Below, piece by piece: positions 16,863-24,543 of a stretch of 39,912 nucleotides of DNA (its first letter is position 1; each line of letters begins with the position of its first letter). The position numbers and the translations under genes are program-made. A model generated the notes under the pieces. It saw only the letters and a list, made by a program, of their open reading frames with translations, searched no databases and had not been told where the DNA came from. Origin of the DNA: an uncultured delta proteobacterium (GTDB lineage: Bacteria > RBG-13-61-14 > DRUE01); NCBI GenBank assembly GCA_903930515.1, contig CAIYYW010000148.1, forward strand, positions 1 to 39,912, read 5' to 3'.

Positions 16863-18241
16863 ATGAATGAGCCAAGTCCGCCCGGGGTGGAAGGGAAATT
16901 ATCTCAGCCGGCGCTCTTGTTTATTATCATTTTGGCCGGCCTGATCCTGAAGTTGCTCCTGCTTCACGATTTCAATTCCCTCCCTTTGATCGGGGACGAA
17001 TATAAATACTGGGAAAAATCGATGGACACTTTTTACGGATATTTTTCCCGCCTGAACTTCCAGGGCCGCTCTATCCGGTTTTCCTGGCCCTCAACCGCAT
17101 TCTCTTTAAAGGTTCGGCGATGCTGCTGGTCCGGGGGGAGCAGATTCTTTTGCAGAGCCTGGAAGTGTATCTGATCTATCTGATCGCGCTTCGCTTCTTT
17201 TCCCGACGGCAGGCGCTCGCCGCCGGGGTCATCGCCGCCTTTTATCCGGAACTGGTTTCATACGGATATTTAATCTTTTCCGAAATATTGTTCCTGGCTT
17301 TTTTCCTCGGGTCCGCGCTTTTTTATTTCCGCTCCCTGAAAAAGCCGGGGTATCAATCGCTGAGATGGCTGATCCCGGCCGGGATCCTGAGCGGGCTGGC
17401 CTGCCTGACCCGCTCGGTGAACTTATTGTTTTTACCCCTCCTTCTCCTTCACCTGCTCTGGTTCCGGAAAGACGGTTTGAAAGACCGGATGGCGCTGGCG
17501 CTGATCTTTTTGCTCGCGATCTTCGCGCCCATTTCCATCCAGACCGCCAAGAACTACCGGCTGGCGGCCTGCCCGCTTCTGATTGACACCTGCGCCGGGT
17601 TGAATTTTTACAAGTCGCACAATCAAGAGGCGCCCCCGCATTACGACTTCAACGAGTATCACCGGCCGGAAAAATTCAGCCGGGAAAGGTGCGCGGGGAA
17701 CGAGGTCTGCGGGAGGATCCGATGCGAGTTCGGGAACGCCCGGGCGTTCATTTTCGCGCATCCCGGTCTGACCCTGCGCCGGATGGGGGTCAAGGTGATT
17801 GACCTTTACACCCCCAACCTGTTCATCTACAAGAATATCTTCCGCGAAAGCTCCTACCTCCTGATCACGCCGGAGCCTCCGGGCGAAACTGAAAAATTGA
17901 GCCGCTACCGCGGGCTCTGGTTCCGGATTCTCGGCTCGGGAGCATATCTGGCCCTGATGCTTCTGGCCCTGCTCGGGATCTCCGCGAGCAAGGATCGGGA
18001 GCTGAAATCCTTCACCGTCCTGCTGATCCTGTATCACACCGCGATCTGCTCCCTGTTCTTCTCGGTCAGCAGATACCGGATGCCCTTTATCCCCTTCCTG
18101 ATTATTTACGCCGGGGCGTTCCTGGCAATGAGCAAAGAAGATTTACGGGACCTTGCCAAACGGCAATGGGCCCTCGGGTTGGGCTTATGGCTTTTGCTTT
18201 TTATTTTGACCTTCCCCCGATTGCTCCTGATCCTGAAATGA
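16863..18241 (+). pseudogene. GT39-like membrane glycosyltransferase, interrupted by a one-base frameshift
   Basis: Two overlapping frames together make one GT-C protein of about 459 residues. The first runs from ATG 16863 through a membrane helix and LPLIGDEYKYWEKSMDTFYGYFSRLNFQ. The second, read upstream of its first ATG (17120), continues with GPLYPVFLALNRILFKGS, exactly the PLYP loop expected next in GT39 enzymes. The switch falls in CAGGGCCGC at about 17061-17069, where one base (likely a G) seems missing. Downstream helices and the C-terminal domain (to 18241) look intact, including a GLACLTRSVNLLFLPLLLL segment. It follows sulfatase-fold gene 3 by 26 bp. A recent mutation or a sequencing or assembly error is equally possible. 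Confidence 0.8.
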
Positions 18242-18243
18242 AA

Positions 18244-18269
18244 GAGGCGGGGGTTCGGCTCCCCGCCTC
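18244..18269. terminator. Strong hairpin between converging genes
   Basis: GAGGCGGGG (18244-18252) pairs perfectly with CCCCGCCTC (18261-18269) around an 8-nt loop, two bases after the stop codon of the GT-C gene. Neither side carries a long T-run, though TTTC follows on the minus strand, so it may be a bidirectional terminator of weak U-tract type or an mRNA-stabilising hairpin. Confidence 0.5.
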
Positions 18270-18393
18270 CCCGGTCCTGAAAAGATGCCGGATTATTCTT
18301 ATTTGCGCGGTCCGGAAGCCGCTTGATTCACACAGCACCCAGGCCTGGAAAAGCTCTTCGTCGGTCCTTGAATCTTGTTCTTCCAATTCCCTG

Positions 18394-19597
18394 CTAGTTA
18401 ATACGCTCGGGGGAAGGGTTTATTTGATGGGGCAGGAGGAATATCAGCAGGATTGCGGACAGCAACACCAGGGCCGCGCCATAGGAAAAGACCGGCCCGG
18501 CCCCGTATTTTTTCCAGACCAGGCCGGCGATCACGCTGCTGGGGAGCATCAGAGCTCCGGTGATCGCATAGTAGATGCCGTAGGCGCTGGCGCGCTTTTC
18601 GCTCGGGATCAGCTCCCCGATCAAGGCTCGCTGAATACCCTCCCGGGTCGCGTCCACAATGCCGAAGCCGGCGAACAGGGGCCAGAGCCAGACCAGTTCC
18701 AGGTTCCGGGCGAATCCGAGATAGACCAGGCCGCACGAAACAAACGAAAACAATAAGACCTTTTTCCGGCCGATTTTGTCCGAGATGACCCCGGCCGGAA
18801 TGGAAACGAGCGCGCAGCTCAAATTATAAACCAGGTAAACCAAGGTGGTGTGCGACAGGCTCATCCCCAGTTCCTGGGCCCGCTGGATCAGGAAGATATT
18901 GGAAAAATTGCCCAGCACGAACACCGAGGATACGATCAGGTAGTAATGATAGTTCCGGTTGAATCCCCGGAAATTGAGTTGGAATTTTTGCCCGGGAGTC
19001 TTTTCCCGCGGCGCGACTTCGCGCACCAGGACGGCGAGCAGGATCACCCCGATCGCGGCCGGGACGATGGACCAGAGGAAAATGCTTTTGAAATTGAGCC
19101 CGAGGAAAAGCAGTCCGAAAGCGATCAGGGGTCCGATGGCGGCGCCAAAGGTGTCCATCGCCCGGTGGAACCCGAACCATTTCCCCAATTCCGCGGGCGC
19201 GGAGCTGTCCGCCACGATCGCGTCCCTGGGAGCGGTCCGGATCCCCTTTCCGGTCCGGTCGAAAAACCTTAATCCCAGCACCATCGGCCATCCCGCGCTC
19301 ATCCCGATCAGGGGCTTGGCAATCGCGCTCAGGGAATAGCCGAGCCCCCACCAGGACCTTCCGCTTCCGGAGCCGGTCCGAAACATATCCGAAAAATCCC
19401 TTGAGCACGCTGGCGGTGGATTCCGCCACCCCTTCGATCAGACCGAGCACGGCCGGAGAGCCGCCCAAACTCTTGACCAGTTGCGGCATCAGCGGATAGA
19501 GCATCTCGCTGGAGATGTCCGTGAACAGGCTCACAAACCCGAGCGAAACGATGTTCCGCCGAAAAGTTTTCTTCGGCTCGGACCTGGCTTCGCTCAT
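18394..19597 (-). pseudogene. MFS transporter, interrupted by a one-base insertion in a C5 run
   Basis: A ~400-residue major facilitator protein of the multidrug/sugar type is split across two frames. The N-terminal frame (from ATG 19597) has LGFVSLFTDISSEMLYPLMP and FFGYVSDRLRKRKVLVG, the loop 2-3 signature G-x-x-x-D-R-x-x-(R/K)-(R/K). The other frame continues with LGYSLSAIAKPLIGM and FFDRTGKGIRTAPRDAI. Removing one base from the CCCCC run at 19345-19349 rejoins them as VLVGLGYSLS. The remaining helices and the second GVISDKIGRKKVLL signature are intact to 18394. It begins 17 bp after the M48 gene and ends the minus-strand operon. Homopolymer location makes a sequencing error plausible; substrate unknown. 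Confidence 0.8.
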
Positions 19598-19614
19598 CTC
19601 AGGAGTCGGCGTTT

Positions 19615-20490
19615 CTACTTGACCGGGTTCTCGGAAACGAATTTAGTGTAGCGCTCCGGGAAATCCGGCTGAGCGCCTTTTTCCCAGCCCTGCTTGAGAT
19701 ATAATTTGTTCAGCTCCGCGAGCCGGCTGCTCGGCTTGGGATGCGTGCTCAACAGCGTTTTCAGGTTGGGCCCGGGTTGATTTTCCGAAGGCTCCAAACG
19801 CTTGATGAAATCATAAATCCCGTAGGGGTCGTATCCGATCTTGGAGCAGTTGAGAGCGGCGAGCCGGTCCGCTTCATATTCGTCTTCCTTGCTCAGCCCC
19901 TTGACCACCAGGGATTTCCAGGCCTCATCGGTCAGGCCTTGCAGGACTTTCTCCTGATCCGAGGACAGGTCCGTGGCCGAGAGCGCCAGTTTGGTGCCCG
20001 CCTGCCAGACCCCGGATTTTTGAATCTCCTTCACCACATGTTTCCGGGCGATATGTCCGATCTCGTGCGCCAGGACCCCGGCCAGTTCCCCTTCGCTCTT
20101 CGCCTGCTTGAGCAAGCCCCGGCTGATGAACACATACCCGCCCGGAGCGGAATAGGCGTTCACCTCGGCGGTGTCCAGGATCGCGAACCGGTATTTCAGC
20201 TCCGGCCGTTCCGAATAAATCGCCAGGCCCCGGCCCATCACATTGATCCGCTCGGTCCAGGTCTCGTCCTTCCAGATCCCGAAGGTGCCGGCCAGGCGCG
20301 CCGCCACTCTTCTCCCCACCTGGATCTCATCGTCGTCGCTCATCGGCTTGGCCGCTTTCACCAAATCCTTGCCCGCGTTGAGCAGGCCGCCGGCGTCAAT
20401 ATTTTTCAGGTCAAAATTCTGCGCCGAACCCAAAGCCGGAGCCAAGATCGCCGCGAGCATTACCGCGATAAAAGTTTTGGCGGTCTTCAT
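19615..20490 (-). CDS. M48-family metalloprotease, secreted
   Basis: The 291-residue zinc protease has a signal peptide (hydrophobic 6-20, cleavage near GSAQ). The zinc motif AHEIGHIARKH (141-151) supplies two His and the catalytic Glu, and a downstream KEDEYEADRLA (201-211) supplies the third ligand. FAILDTAEVNAYSAPGGYVFISRGLL (102-127) is the typical strand edge before the helix. It belongs with BepA/LoiP-type periplasmic M48 proteases concerned with envelope protein quality, a family-level inference. Its ATG overlaps the stop codon of the upstream small protein gene (TAATG), indicating translational coupling. Confidence 0.9.
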   Translation of the reverse strand: MKTAKTFIAVMLAAILAPALGSAQNFDLKNIDAGGLLNAGKDLVKAAKPMSDDDEIQVGRRVAARLAGTFGIWKDETWTERINVMGRGLAIYSERPELKYRFAILDTAEVNAYSAPGGYVFISRGLLKQAKSEGELAGVLAHEIGHIARKHVVKEIQKSGVWQAGTKLALSATDLSSDQEKVLQGLTDEAWKSLVVKGLSKEDEYEADRLAALNCSKIGYDPYGIYDFIKRLEPSENQPGPNLKTLLSTHPKPSSRLAELNKLYLKQGWEKGAQPDFPERYTKFVSENPVK

Positions 20491-20882
20491 TATTCTTCTC
20501 CTTTGACCGCTCTGCCCCGGTACGGCCCCAGGCCGCGGCTCTTGAGGAATTCCATCATCTCGTTTTCATTCACCTTGAAACCCTCCATCCACTTGACCGC
20601 GCCGAAATCGTAGCTTTCCTTGAGCTTGCCCTCCTCGTCCACTCCCCGCACGCCCGCGGTGGTGGATACCTGCCCGCTGCTCTTGCTCCAGCTCGGGTCC
20701 GGCCTGGAGAAAACCCTCCGGAAGGCGCTCCAGAATTGAGACTCATCCTCGTCCCCGCCCCGGTTCTGAGCCTGCCCCTGGGACTGCGCCAGCAGGATCG
20801 GCCTTTCGCTGTCCCGGGACTGGATCAGGAACGGGATTGAGAGGGCGGTCAGGACCAAAACCAAGAAACCTATTTTTTTCAT
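20490..20882 (-). CDS. Small secreted protein of unknown function, coupled to the M48 protease
   Basis: I do not recognise this 130-residue protein. It has an N-terminal export segment (about 4-20), then a Gln/Ser-rich, charged, low-complexity stretch (32-75), then a compact C-terminal part with SYDFGAVKWMEGFKVNENEMMEFLKSRGLGPYRG. GGAGGAGACA precedes the ATG. The stop overlaps the M48 start by one base. Such tight coupling with a periplasmic protease suggests a substrate, inhibitor or assembly partner, which is inference only. It follows the iron-sulfur protein gene by 21 bp. Confidence 0.7.
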   Translation of the reverse strand: MKKIGFLVLVLTALSIPFLIQSRDSERPILLAQSQGQAQNRGGDEDESQFWSAFRRVFSRPDPSWSKSSGQVSTTAGVRGVDEEGKLKESYDFGAVKWMEGFKVNENEMMEFLKSRGLGPYRGRAVKGEE

Positions 20883-20903
20883 TGTCTCCTCCGCGTTTGT
20901 GGT

Positions 20904-22076
20904 TCAGACCAAAAGTTCCGTCAACCGCTTCACCTCTATTTTATCCTTCGCCGCGGCTTTTTGCATCAACTCCAGGCATAGCCCGCACTCGGTCACGATC
21001 ATTTCCGCGCCCATCTTCTTCGCCTCCTCCACCCTCTTCCGGGAAACCCGCTCCGCCATCTCCGGGTCATACCAGAACAGACCCCCTCCGCCTCCGCAGC
21101 ATTCCGCGAGGTTTTTATTCTGGCTGAATTCCACAAGTTGATATCCGAGCTTGGAGATGATGGCCCGGGGCTGGTCCATCAACCCCATCCTCCGGCCCAG
21201 GAAACACGGATCATGATATATCACCTTCACCGAATTCGCCCCGGGACGGGCGGCCAAATTTTCCGGGACCGCCTCCAAAATAAATTTGACCTTGACGCTC
21301 TCCGGAAGTTTCCTGCGCAAGCTGTAAAAACAATGCGGGCAGACCGTGACCACTTCCTTCGGATTCGCCTCAAGCAATTTCTCCAATCCCGGATGGACGC
21401 CTTCCGCGCCGATCTCGTCCAGCAACCCGCCGCAGCAAACCCCGCTGACCAATTCCGCGGACAGGCCGATTTTTTCCGCCAGGCCGATCCATTTCCCCGG
21501 CTCTCCCTTGACCATCTCCCGGCATCCCAAAAATAACAGCCGATCGCTTTTGCCGGACCCCTTCCCCAAAACCACTTGCTCTTTCCCGAAGGGGTTTCCG
21601 AACTGGTCCAGGTTTTTCTTTACCGCGGGGAAAATCTCCCAAGTCTTGGACGGGTCCACCCGGAAAATCCATTTCCGCATCAGCCACCCAATCTCCGAAA
21701 TTTTTACTTCCTCCGGACAGGCCGGCTCGCAACGCGCGCAAAGGGTGCAGCGGAAGAAATCGTCCAGGTCCGATATATATTGCGGCTGGGAACGGCCGGC
21801 GCAGGCGGCCAGATGCTCGGGCCCGAGGAATTTCCCTGCGCTAACCGCCGCGGGCAGGCAGGCTTCCGGGCACAGCCCGCACACGGTGCATTTTTCAAAA
21901 TTATAGACCAGCCCGATTTCTTCCGGACGGAACGAGCTGATCCAGTCTTTCCGGAAATAGCCCTTGAACTTCTCCGCCTGGTTTTCCTTCCGCCGCGGAA
22001 TAATGGACCGGGCCAGATGGAACCAGAAATTGTATCCCAACACCCAGAGCGCCTTGAGCCGTTTCCCGTCAATCAT
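20904..22076 (-). CDS. HdrD/GlpC/LutA-like iron-sulfur oxidoreductase with two CCG domains
   Basis: The ~390-residue cytoplasmic protein has two [4Fe-4S] ferredoxin motifs, CTVCGLCPEAC and CTLCARCEPACPEEV (about residues 65-125), then two cysteine-rich CCG modules: C...GVCCGG...CPHC and DPC...AECCGGGGG...CGLC. All cysteines of both modules are present, so a heterodisulfide-reductase-type or lactate/glycerol-type electron-transfer role is expected. No flavin partner subunit is in the window. The frame is open to 22148, but ATG 22076 has AGGAAAG upstream and overlaps the preceding stop as ATGA, so that start is chosen. The operon also contains ccdA, which points to a thiol/redox theme. Confidence 0.88.
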   Translation of the reverse strand: MIDGKRLKALWVLGYNFWFHLARSIIPRRKENQAEKFKGYFRKDWISSFRPEEIGLVYNFEKCTVCGLCPEACLPAAVSAGKFLGPEHLAACAGRSQPQYISDLDDFFRCTLCARCEPACPEEVKISEIGWLMRKWIFRVDPSKTWEIFPAVKKNLDQFGNPFGKEQVVLGKGSGKSDRLLFLGCREMVKGEPGKWIGLAEKIGLSAELVSGVCCGGLLDEIGAEGVHPGLEKLLEANPKEVVTVCPHCFYSLRRKLPESVKVKFILEAVPENLAARPGANSVKVIYHDPCFLGRRMGLMDQPRAIISKLGYQLVEFSQNKNLAECCGGGGGLFWYDPEMAERVSRKRVEEAKKMGAEMIVTECGLCLELMQKAAAKDKIEVKRLTELLV

Positions 22077-22912
22077 TTGTCTTTCCTCAACTTCTGATAG
22101 GTATCCTTTAACAGACGCGCGTCCTGTTCCAGGATCGGGCTTTCGCAAATACAGAACCCCTCAACCTCATAATCCGCGAACGCCCTCAAACAATCCCGCC
22201 AGTTGAAATCGGACTTTTCCAGCGGGAGATGCCTGCGCTCTCCCTTGGCGGTGAAATCGATCCCGCTGAGGTGGATGTGCATCCGCTTTAGAATCTTCTT
22301 GCCGAACCCGTGCGCCAGCCGGTCCAGCGCCCCGCAAAAATCTTCATACCTGTTATATCTCCCGGCGTCGCGCGCGTAAAAATGAGAGAAGTCCACGCAG
22401 GGCAAAATCCCTCTCGCCCGTTTTCCCAGTTCAATCAAATCCTCCAGGGAACCCAATTGGCTCGGCTTCCCGGTCAACTCCGGGCGGATATCTATCTCCA
22501 CATTTTCCTTTTGCAATTGAGTCAGGATCAGCTTCAGCTCCCGCTCCACTATCCTAAGCACCTGCCCGGCCGGCCGGTTCTGGAAAAAGGCCGAATGAAA
22601 AGTGATGCTCTCGGCCCCGCATTGATACCCTCTCCGCGCCGTGATCAGGATCCGCTCCTCGCTCGCCTCAATCTTGCCTTGCTCCTGGCTGGCTAGGTTG
22701 ATGTAATAAGGCCCGTGAGCCGTGAGCCGGATTCCGGTCTCCTCGGACGCGGCCCTTGCCAGCTTCGCCCCGGACTCGGTCATCCTCACCCCGTAAACAA
22801 ATTCCAGCTCCATACAATCCAGGCCCAGCCTCGCGCATTCCCGGATCCCTTCCTCGGGCTTCTGTACCCGGGAACTGGACGGAATCCCGGCCGGGCCGAA
22901 TAACAGCGGCAT
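22073..22912 (-). CDS. Endonuclease IV/xylose-isomerase-like TIM-barrel protein
   Basis: The 279-residue protein fits the AP-endonuclease-2 family. Metal-site landmarks are MELEFVYG, LTAHGPYYINLAS, IRPELTG, VDFSHFYARDAG and MHIHLSGID, in the order of the EndoIV barrel strands, ending with FCICESP. Strands match the archaeal and deep-branching bacterial branch sometimes annotated deoxyribonuclease IV; sugar-phosphate isomerase activity is the main alternative. ATG 22912 lies 5 bp after the ccdA stop, and its own stop overlaps the next start (ATGA), so it is tightly embedded in the ccdA operon. Confidence 0.8.
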   Translation of the reverse strand: MPLLFGPAGIPSSSRVQKPEEGIRECARLGLDCMELEFVYGVRMTESGAKLARAASEETGIRLTAHGPYYINLASQEQGKIEASEERILITARRGYQCGAESITFHSAFFQNRPAGQVLRIVERELKLILTQLQKENVEIDIRPELTGKPSQLGSLEDLIELGKRARGILPCVDFSHFYARDAGRYNRYEDFCGALDRLAHGFGKKILKRMHIHLSGIDFTAKGERRHLPLEKSDFNWRDCLRAFADYEVEGFCICESPILEQDARLLKDTYQKLRKDK

Positions 22913-22917
22913 TTTCC

Positions 22918-23658
22918 CTACCCCAATCTCCGGAGGCTCTCCGGCAAGATCATTTCCAAATAATATTTCAGCCAGCGATACCGGTCAAACATCATCAGAA
23001 CCCCGACCAAAATCAGGATGGTTCCGGCGCCGATTTCAATCTTGCGGAAATGCGGCTTGATCCGGTTGAAGAAGCTGAAAAAACGCTCCACCAGGGCCGC
23101 GGTCAAAAGGAATGGAACCGCCATCCCCAAAGAGTACGCGAGCAAAAGCAAAATCCCCTTCAGCATCGTGTCCTGGTTCGCGGCCACTACCAAAATGCTC
23201 GCCAGGATCGGCCCGATGCAGGGCGACCACCCGAACGCGAACGCCAGCCCGAATAAAAAAGCCTTTAACGGACCCGTCCCCTTGATCTCCCCCTGGTAGC
23301 GCTTCTCCCTGAGCAAGGGCAAAAACTGGAACAAGCCAAGCAATTGCAGCCCGAACAAAATCACCAGCGCCCCTCCCACCCGGATCAGGATCGGCTTAAG
23401 GCTGATCAGGACCTGACCCAGCGCCCCGGCCATCGCGCCCAGGATCAGGAAAATGACGGAAAAACCGAGCACAAAAAAAATCGCGGTGACCAGCACCGAC
23501 CGCGAGACCTTCCCGGTCCGTTCCGAGGACTGAAGCTCGGCCAGGGAATGGCCGGAGATGAACGAGATATACGCCGGAACCAACGGCAACAGGCAGGGGG
23601 TCAGGAAAGTAACCATCCCCATCGCAAAGGCCAAAACCAAACTAGGCGCCCCGCTCAT
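22918..23658 (-). CDS. ccdA: CcdA-type cytochrome c biogenesis/thiol-disulfide transmembrane protein
   Basis: The 246-residue inner-membrane protein passes reducing equivalents from cytoplasmic thioredoxin to periplasmic thiols. It has six membrane segments in two inverted repeats, with the paired cysteines in FLTPCLLPLVPAYISF (about 18-33) and FGWSPCIGPILAS (about 140-152), both within the P-C-x-x-P type context of CcdA/DsbD-beta. The periplasmic thioredoxin partner is not in the window. The ATG has no ribosome binding site but lies seven bases behind a promoter -10, so the mRNA is probably leaderless; the gene heads a six-gene minus-strand operon. Confidence 0.9.
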   Translation of the reverse strand: MSGAPSLVLAFAMGMVTFLTPCLLPLVPAYISFISGHSLAELQSSERTGKVSRSVLVTAIFFVLGFSVIFLILGAMAGALGQVLISLKPILIRVGGALVILFGLQLLGLFQFLPLLREKRYQGEIKGTGPLKAFLFGLAFAFGWSPCIGPILASILVVAANQDTMLKGILLLLAYSLGMAVPFLLTAALVERFFSFFNRIKPHFRKIEIGAGTILILVGVLMMFDRYRWLKYYLEMILPESLRRLG

Positions 23659-23665
23659 CTTTTAG

Positions 23666-23694
23666 AATATATGGCAAGCGCGGGTGTATTTCAA
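23666..23694 (-). promoter_or_regulatory. Promoter of the ccdA operon, leaderless
   Basis: On the minus strand TTGAAA (23694-23689, 5/6) and TATATT (23671-23666, 5/6) are separated by 17 bp; the ATG begins eight bases past the -10. Confidence 0.65.
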
Positions 23695-23766
23695 ATAAGC
23701 GGGTGAACCGGCAACTCGGAATCCGCCTTCGCTCGGACCGGCCGCGGCGGACAGGTGGGATCGCGG

Positions 23767-23787
23767 CTGCCGCGGATAGCGCGGCAG
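23767..23787. terminator. Hairpin downstream of the zinc-ribbon gene
   Basis: CTGCCGC (23767-23773) pairs with GCGGCAG (23781-23787) around a 7-nt loop, 27 bases past the end of the minus-strand zinc-ribbon gene and before the ccdA promoter. It has no U-tract; the terminator role is only suggested by position. Confidence 0.3.
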
Positions 23788-23813
23788 GGCAGGGGCCTTT
23801 GCCGTGGAAATGA

Positions 23814-24017
23814 TCATTTCTTCCGGATCAGCCGCGAGAAATTATTCGGTTGATGATCCAACTTTCCCCCGAGCAACTCCCCGCACACGGCGCAGACATA
23901 ATCGTATTTGTCCCCGCCTGGAAGCGCGAGCAGGATTTTCTTCTTTACCGGCCGGGCCTGCCCGCATTTCGGGCAGAATAATTCCGCAGCCTCCCATTCT
24001 TGGAATTGATCCGCCAT
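23814..24017 (-). CDS. Small zinc-ribbon protein
   Basis: The 67-residue product has two CxxC knuckles, FCPKCGQARPVKKKILL and YVCAVCGELLGG, about 32 residues apart, forming a predicted zinc ribbon between short acidic and basic ends. The function is unknown; such mini-proteins often bind nucleic acid or act as protein adaptors. An in-frame TTG at 24020 is possible, but AGGGAG is four bases before ATG 24017. A TAAAAT -10-like box lies at 24041-24036 without a convincing -35. It is a single-gene unit divergent from the receiver operon. Confidence 0.7.
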   Translation of the reverse strand: MADQFQEWEAAELFCPKCGQARPVKKKILLALPGGDKYDYVCAVCGELLGGKLDHQPNNFSRLIRKK

Positions 24018-24115
24018 CAATCTCCCTTGATGATTATTTTAGCATTATCTTCTTAAAATAGCGGCATCGGCTCGGTCGTATTCTCGCCCCGCGGCCCCTT
24101 GCCTCCGGTCCGGGA

Positions 24116-24144
24116 TTGAGCTTTGCCGCAAGGGCTGATAAAAT
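24116..24144 (+). promoter_or_regulatory. Promoter of the receiver-domain operon, leaderless
   Basis: TTGAGC (24116-24121) and TAAAAT (24139-24144, 5/6) are 17 bp apart, and the ATG at 24151 coincides with the expected transcription start. Confidence 0.6.
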
Positions 24145-24150
24145 GAAGAA

Positions 24151-24543
24151 ATGATCAGGGAGACCCGGAAAAAGATATTGGTTCTGGATTCGGAACCGTT
24201 TATGCGGGAGCTGCTCCGGATCAAGCTGGAGGCCGGCTGCGGGGAGGTGGTTTTCGCCGAGGACGAGAAGGAGGCGAAGCGGGTTCTGCTGGAGCAGGAG
24301 ATTGCCCTGGTGATTTTGGAGATTTTGCATCCGCGGCTGGACGCCTACCGCCTGGTCCAATGGTTCAAGAACCATCCGGGCCTGGACGCGGTGCGGGTCC
24401 TGATCTTGACCTTCAAGAAGAAGGATCCGGAAACTTTTTTCCTTTACAATGTCTGGATTGAGGGCTACTTTGAAAAACCTTTTTTGCCGGAGTTGTTTTC
24501 AGCCAGGGTCAAGGAAATCTTGAACTGCGGGGTTGGCGGCTGA
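24151..24543 (+). CDS. Stand-alone receiver-domain protein with Glu at the phosphorylation site
   Basis: The 130-residue protein is a single CheY-like domain: strand 1 ILVLDSEPFMRELL with one acidic-pocket Asp, strand 3 ALVILEILHPRLDAYRL, strand 4 VRVLILTFKKKD, and YFEKPF with the invariant Lys. The residue that is normally the phosphorylated Asp is Glu (about residue 56), which may mimic the active state or abolish phosphorylation. Its TGA overlaps the ATG of the next gene (TGATG). No histidine kinase is encoded nearby. It could serve as a protein-interaction module working with the downstream DUF4388-like protein. Confidence 0.8.
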   Translation: MIRETRKKILVLDSEPFMRELLRIKLEAGCGEVVFAEDEKEAKRVLLEQEIALVILEILHPRLDAYRLVQWFKNHPGLDAVRVLILTFKKKDPETFFLYNVWIEGYFEKPFLPELFSARVKEILNCGVGG

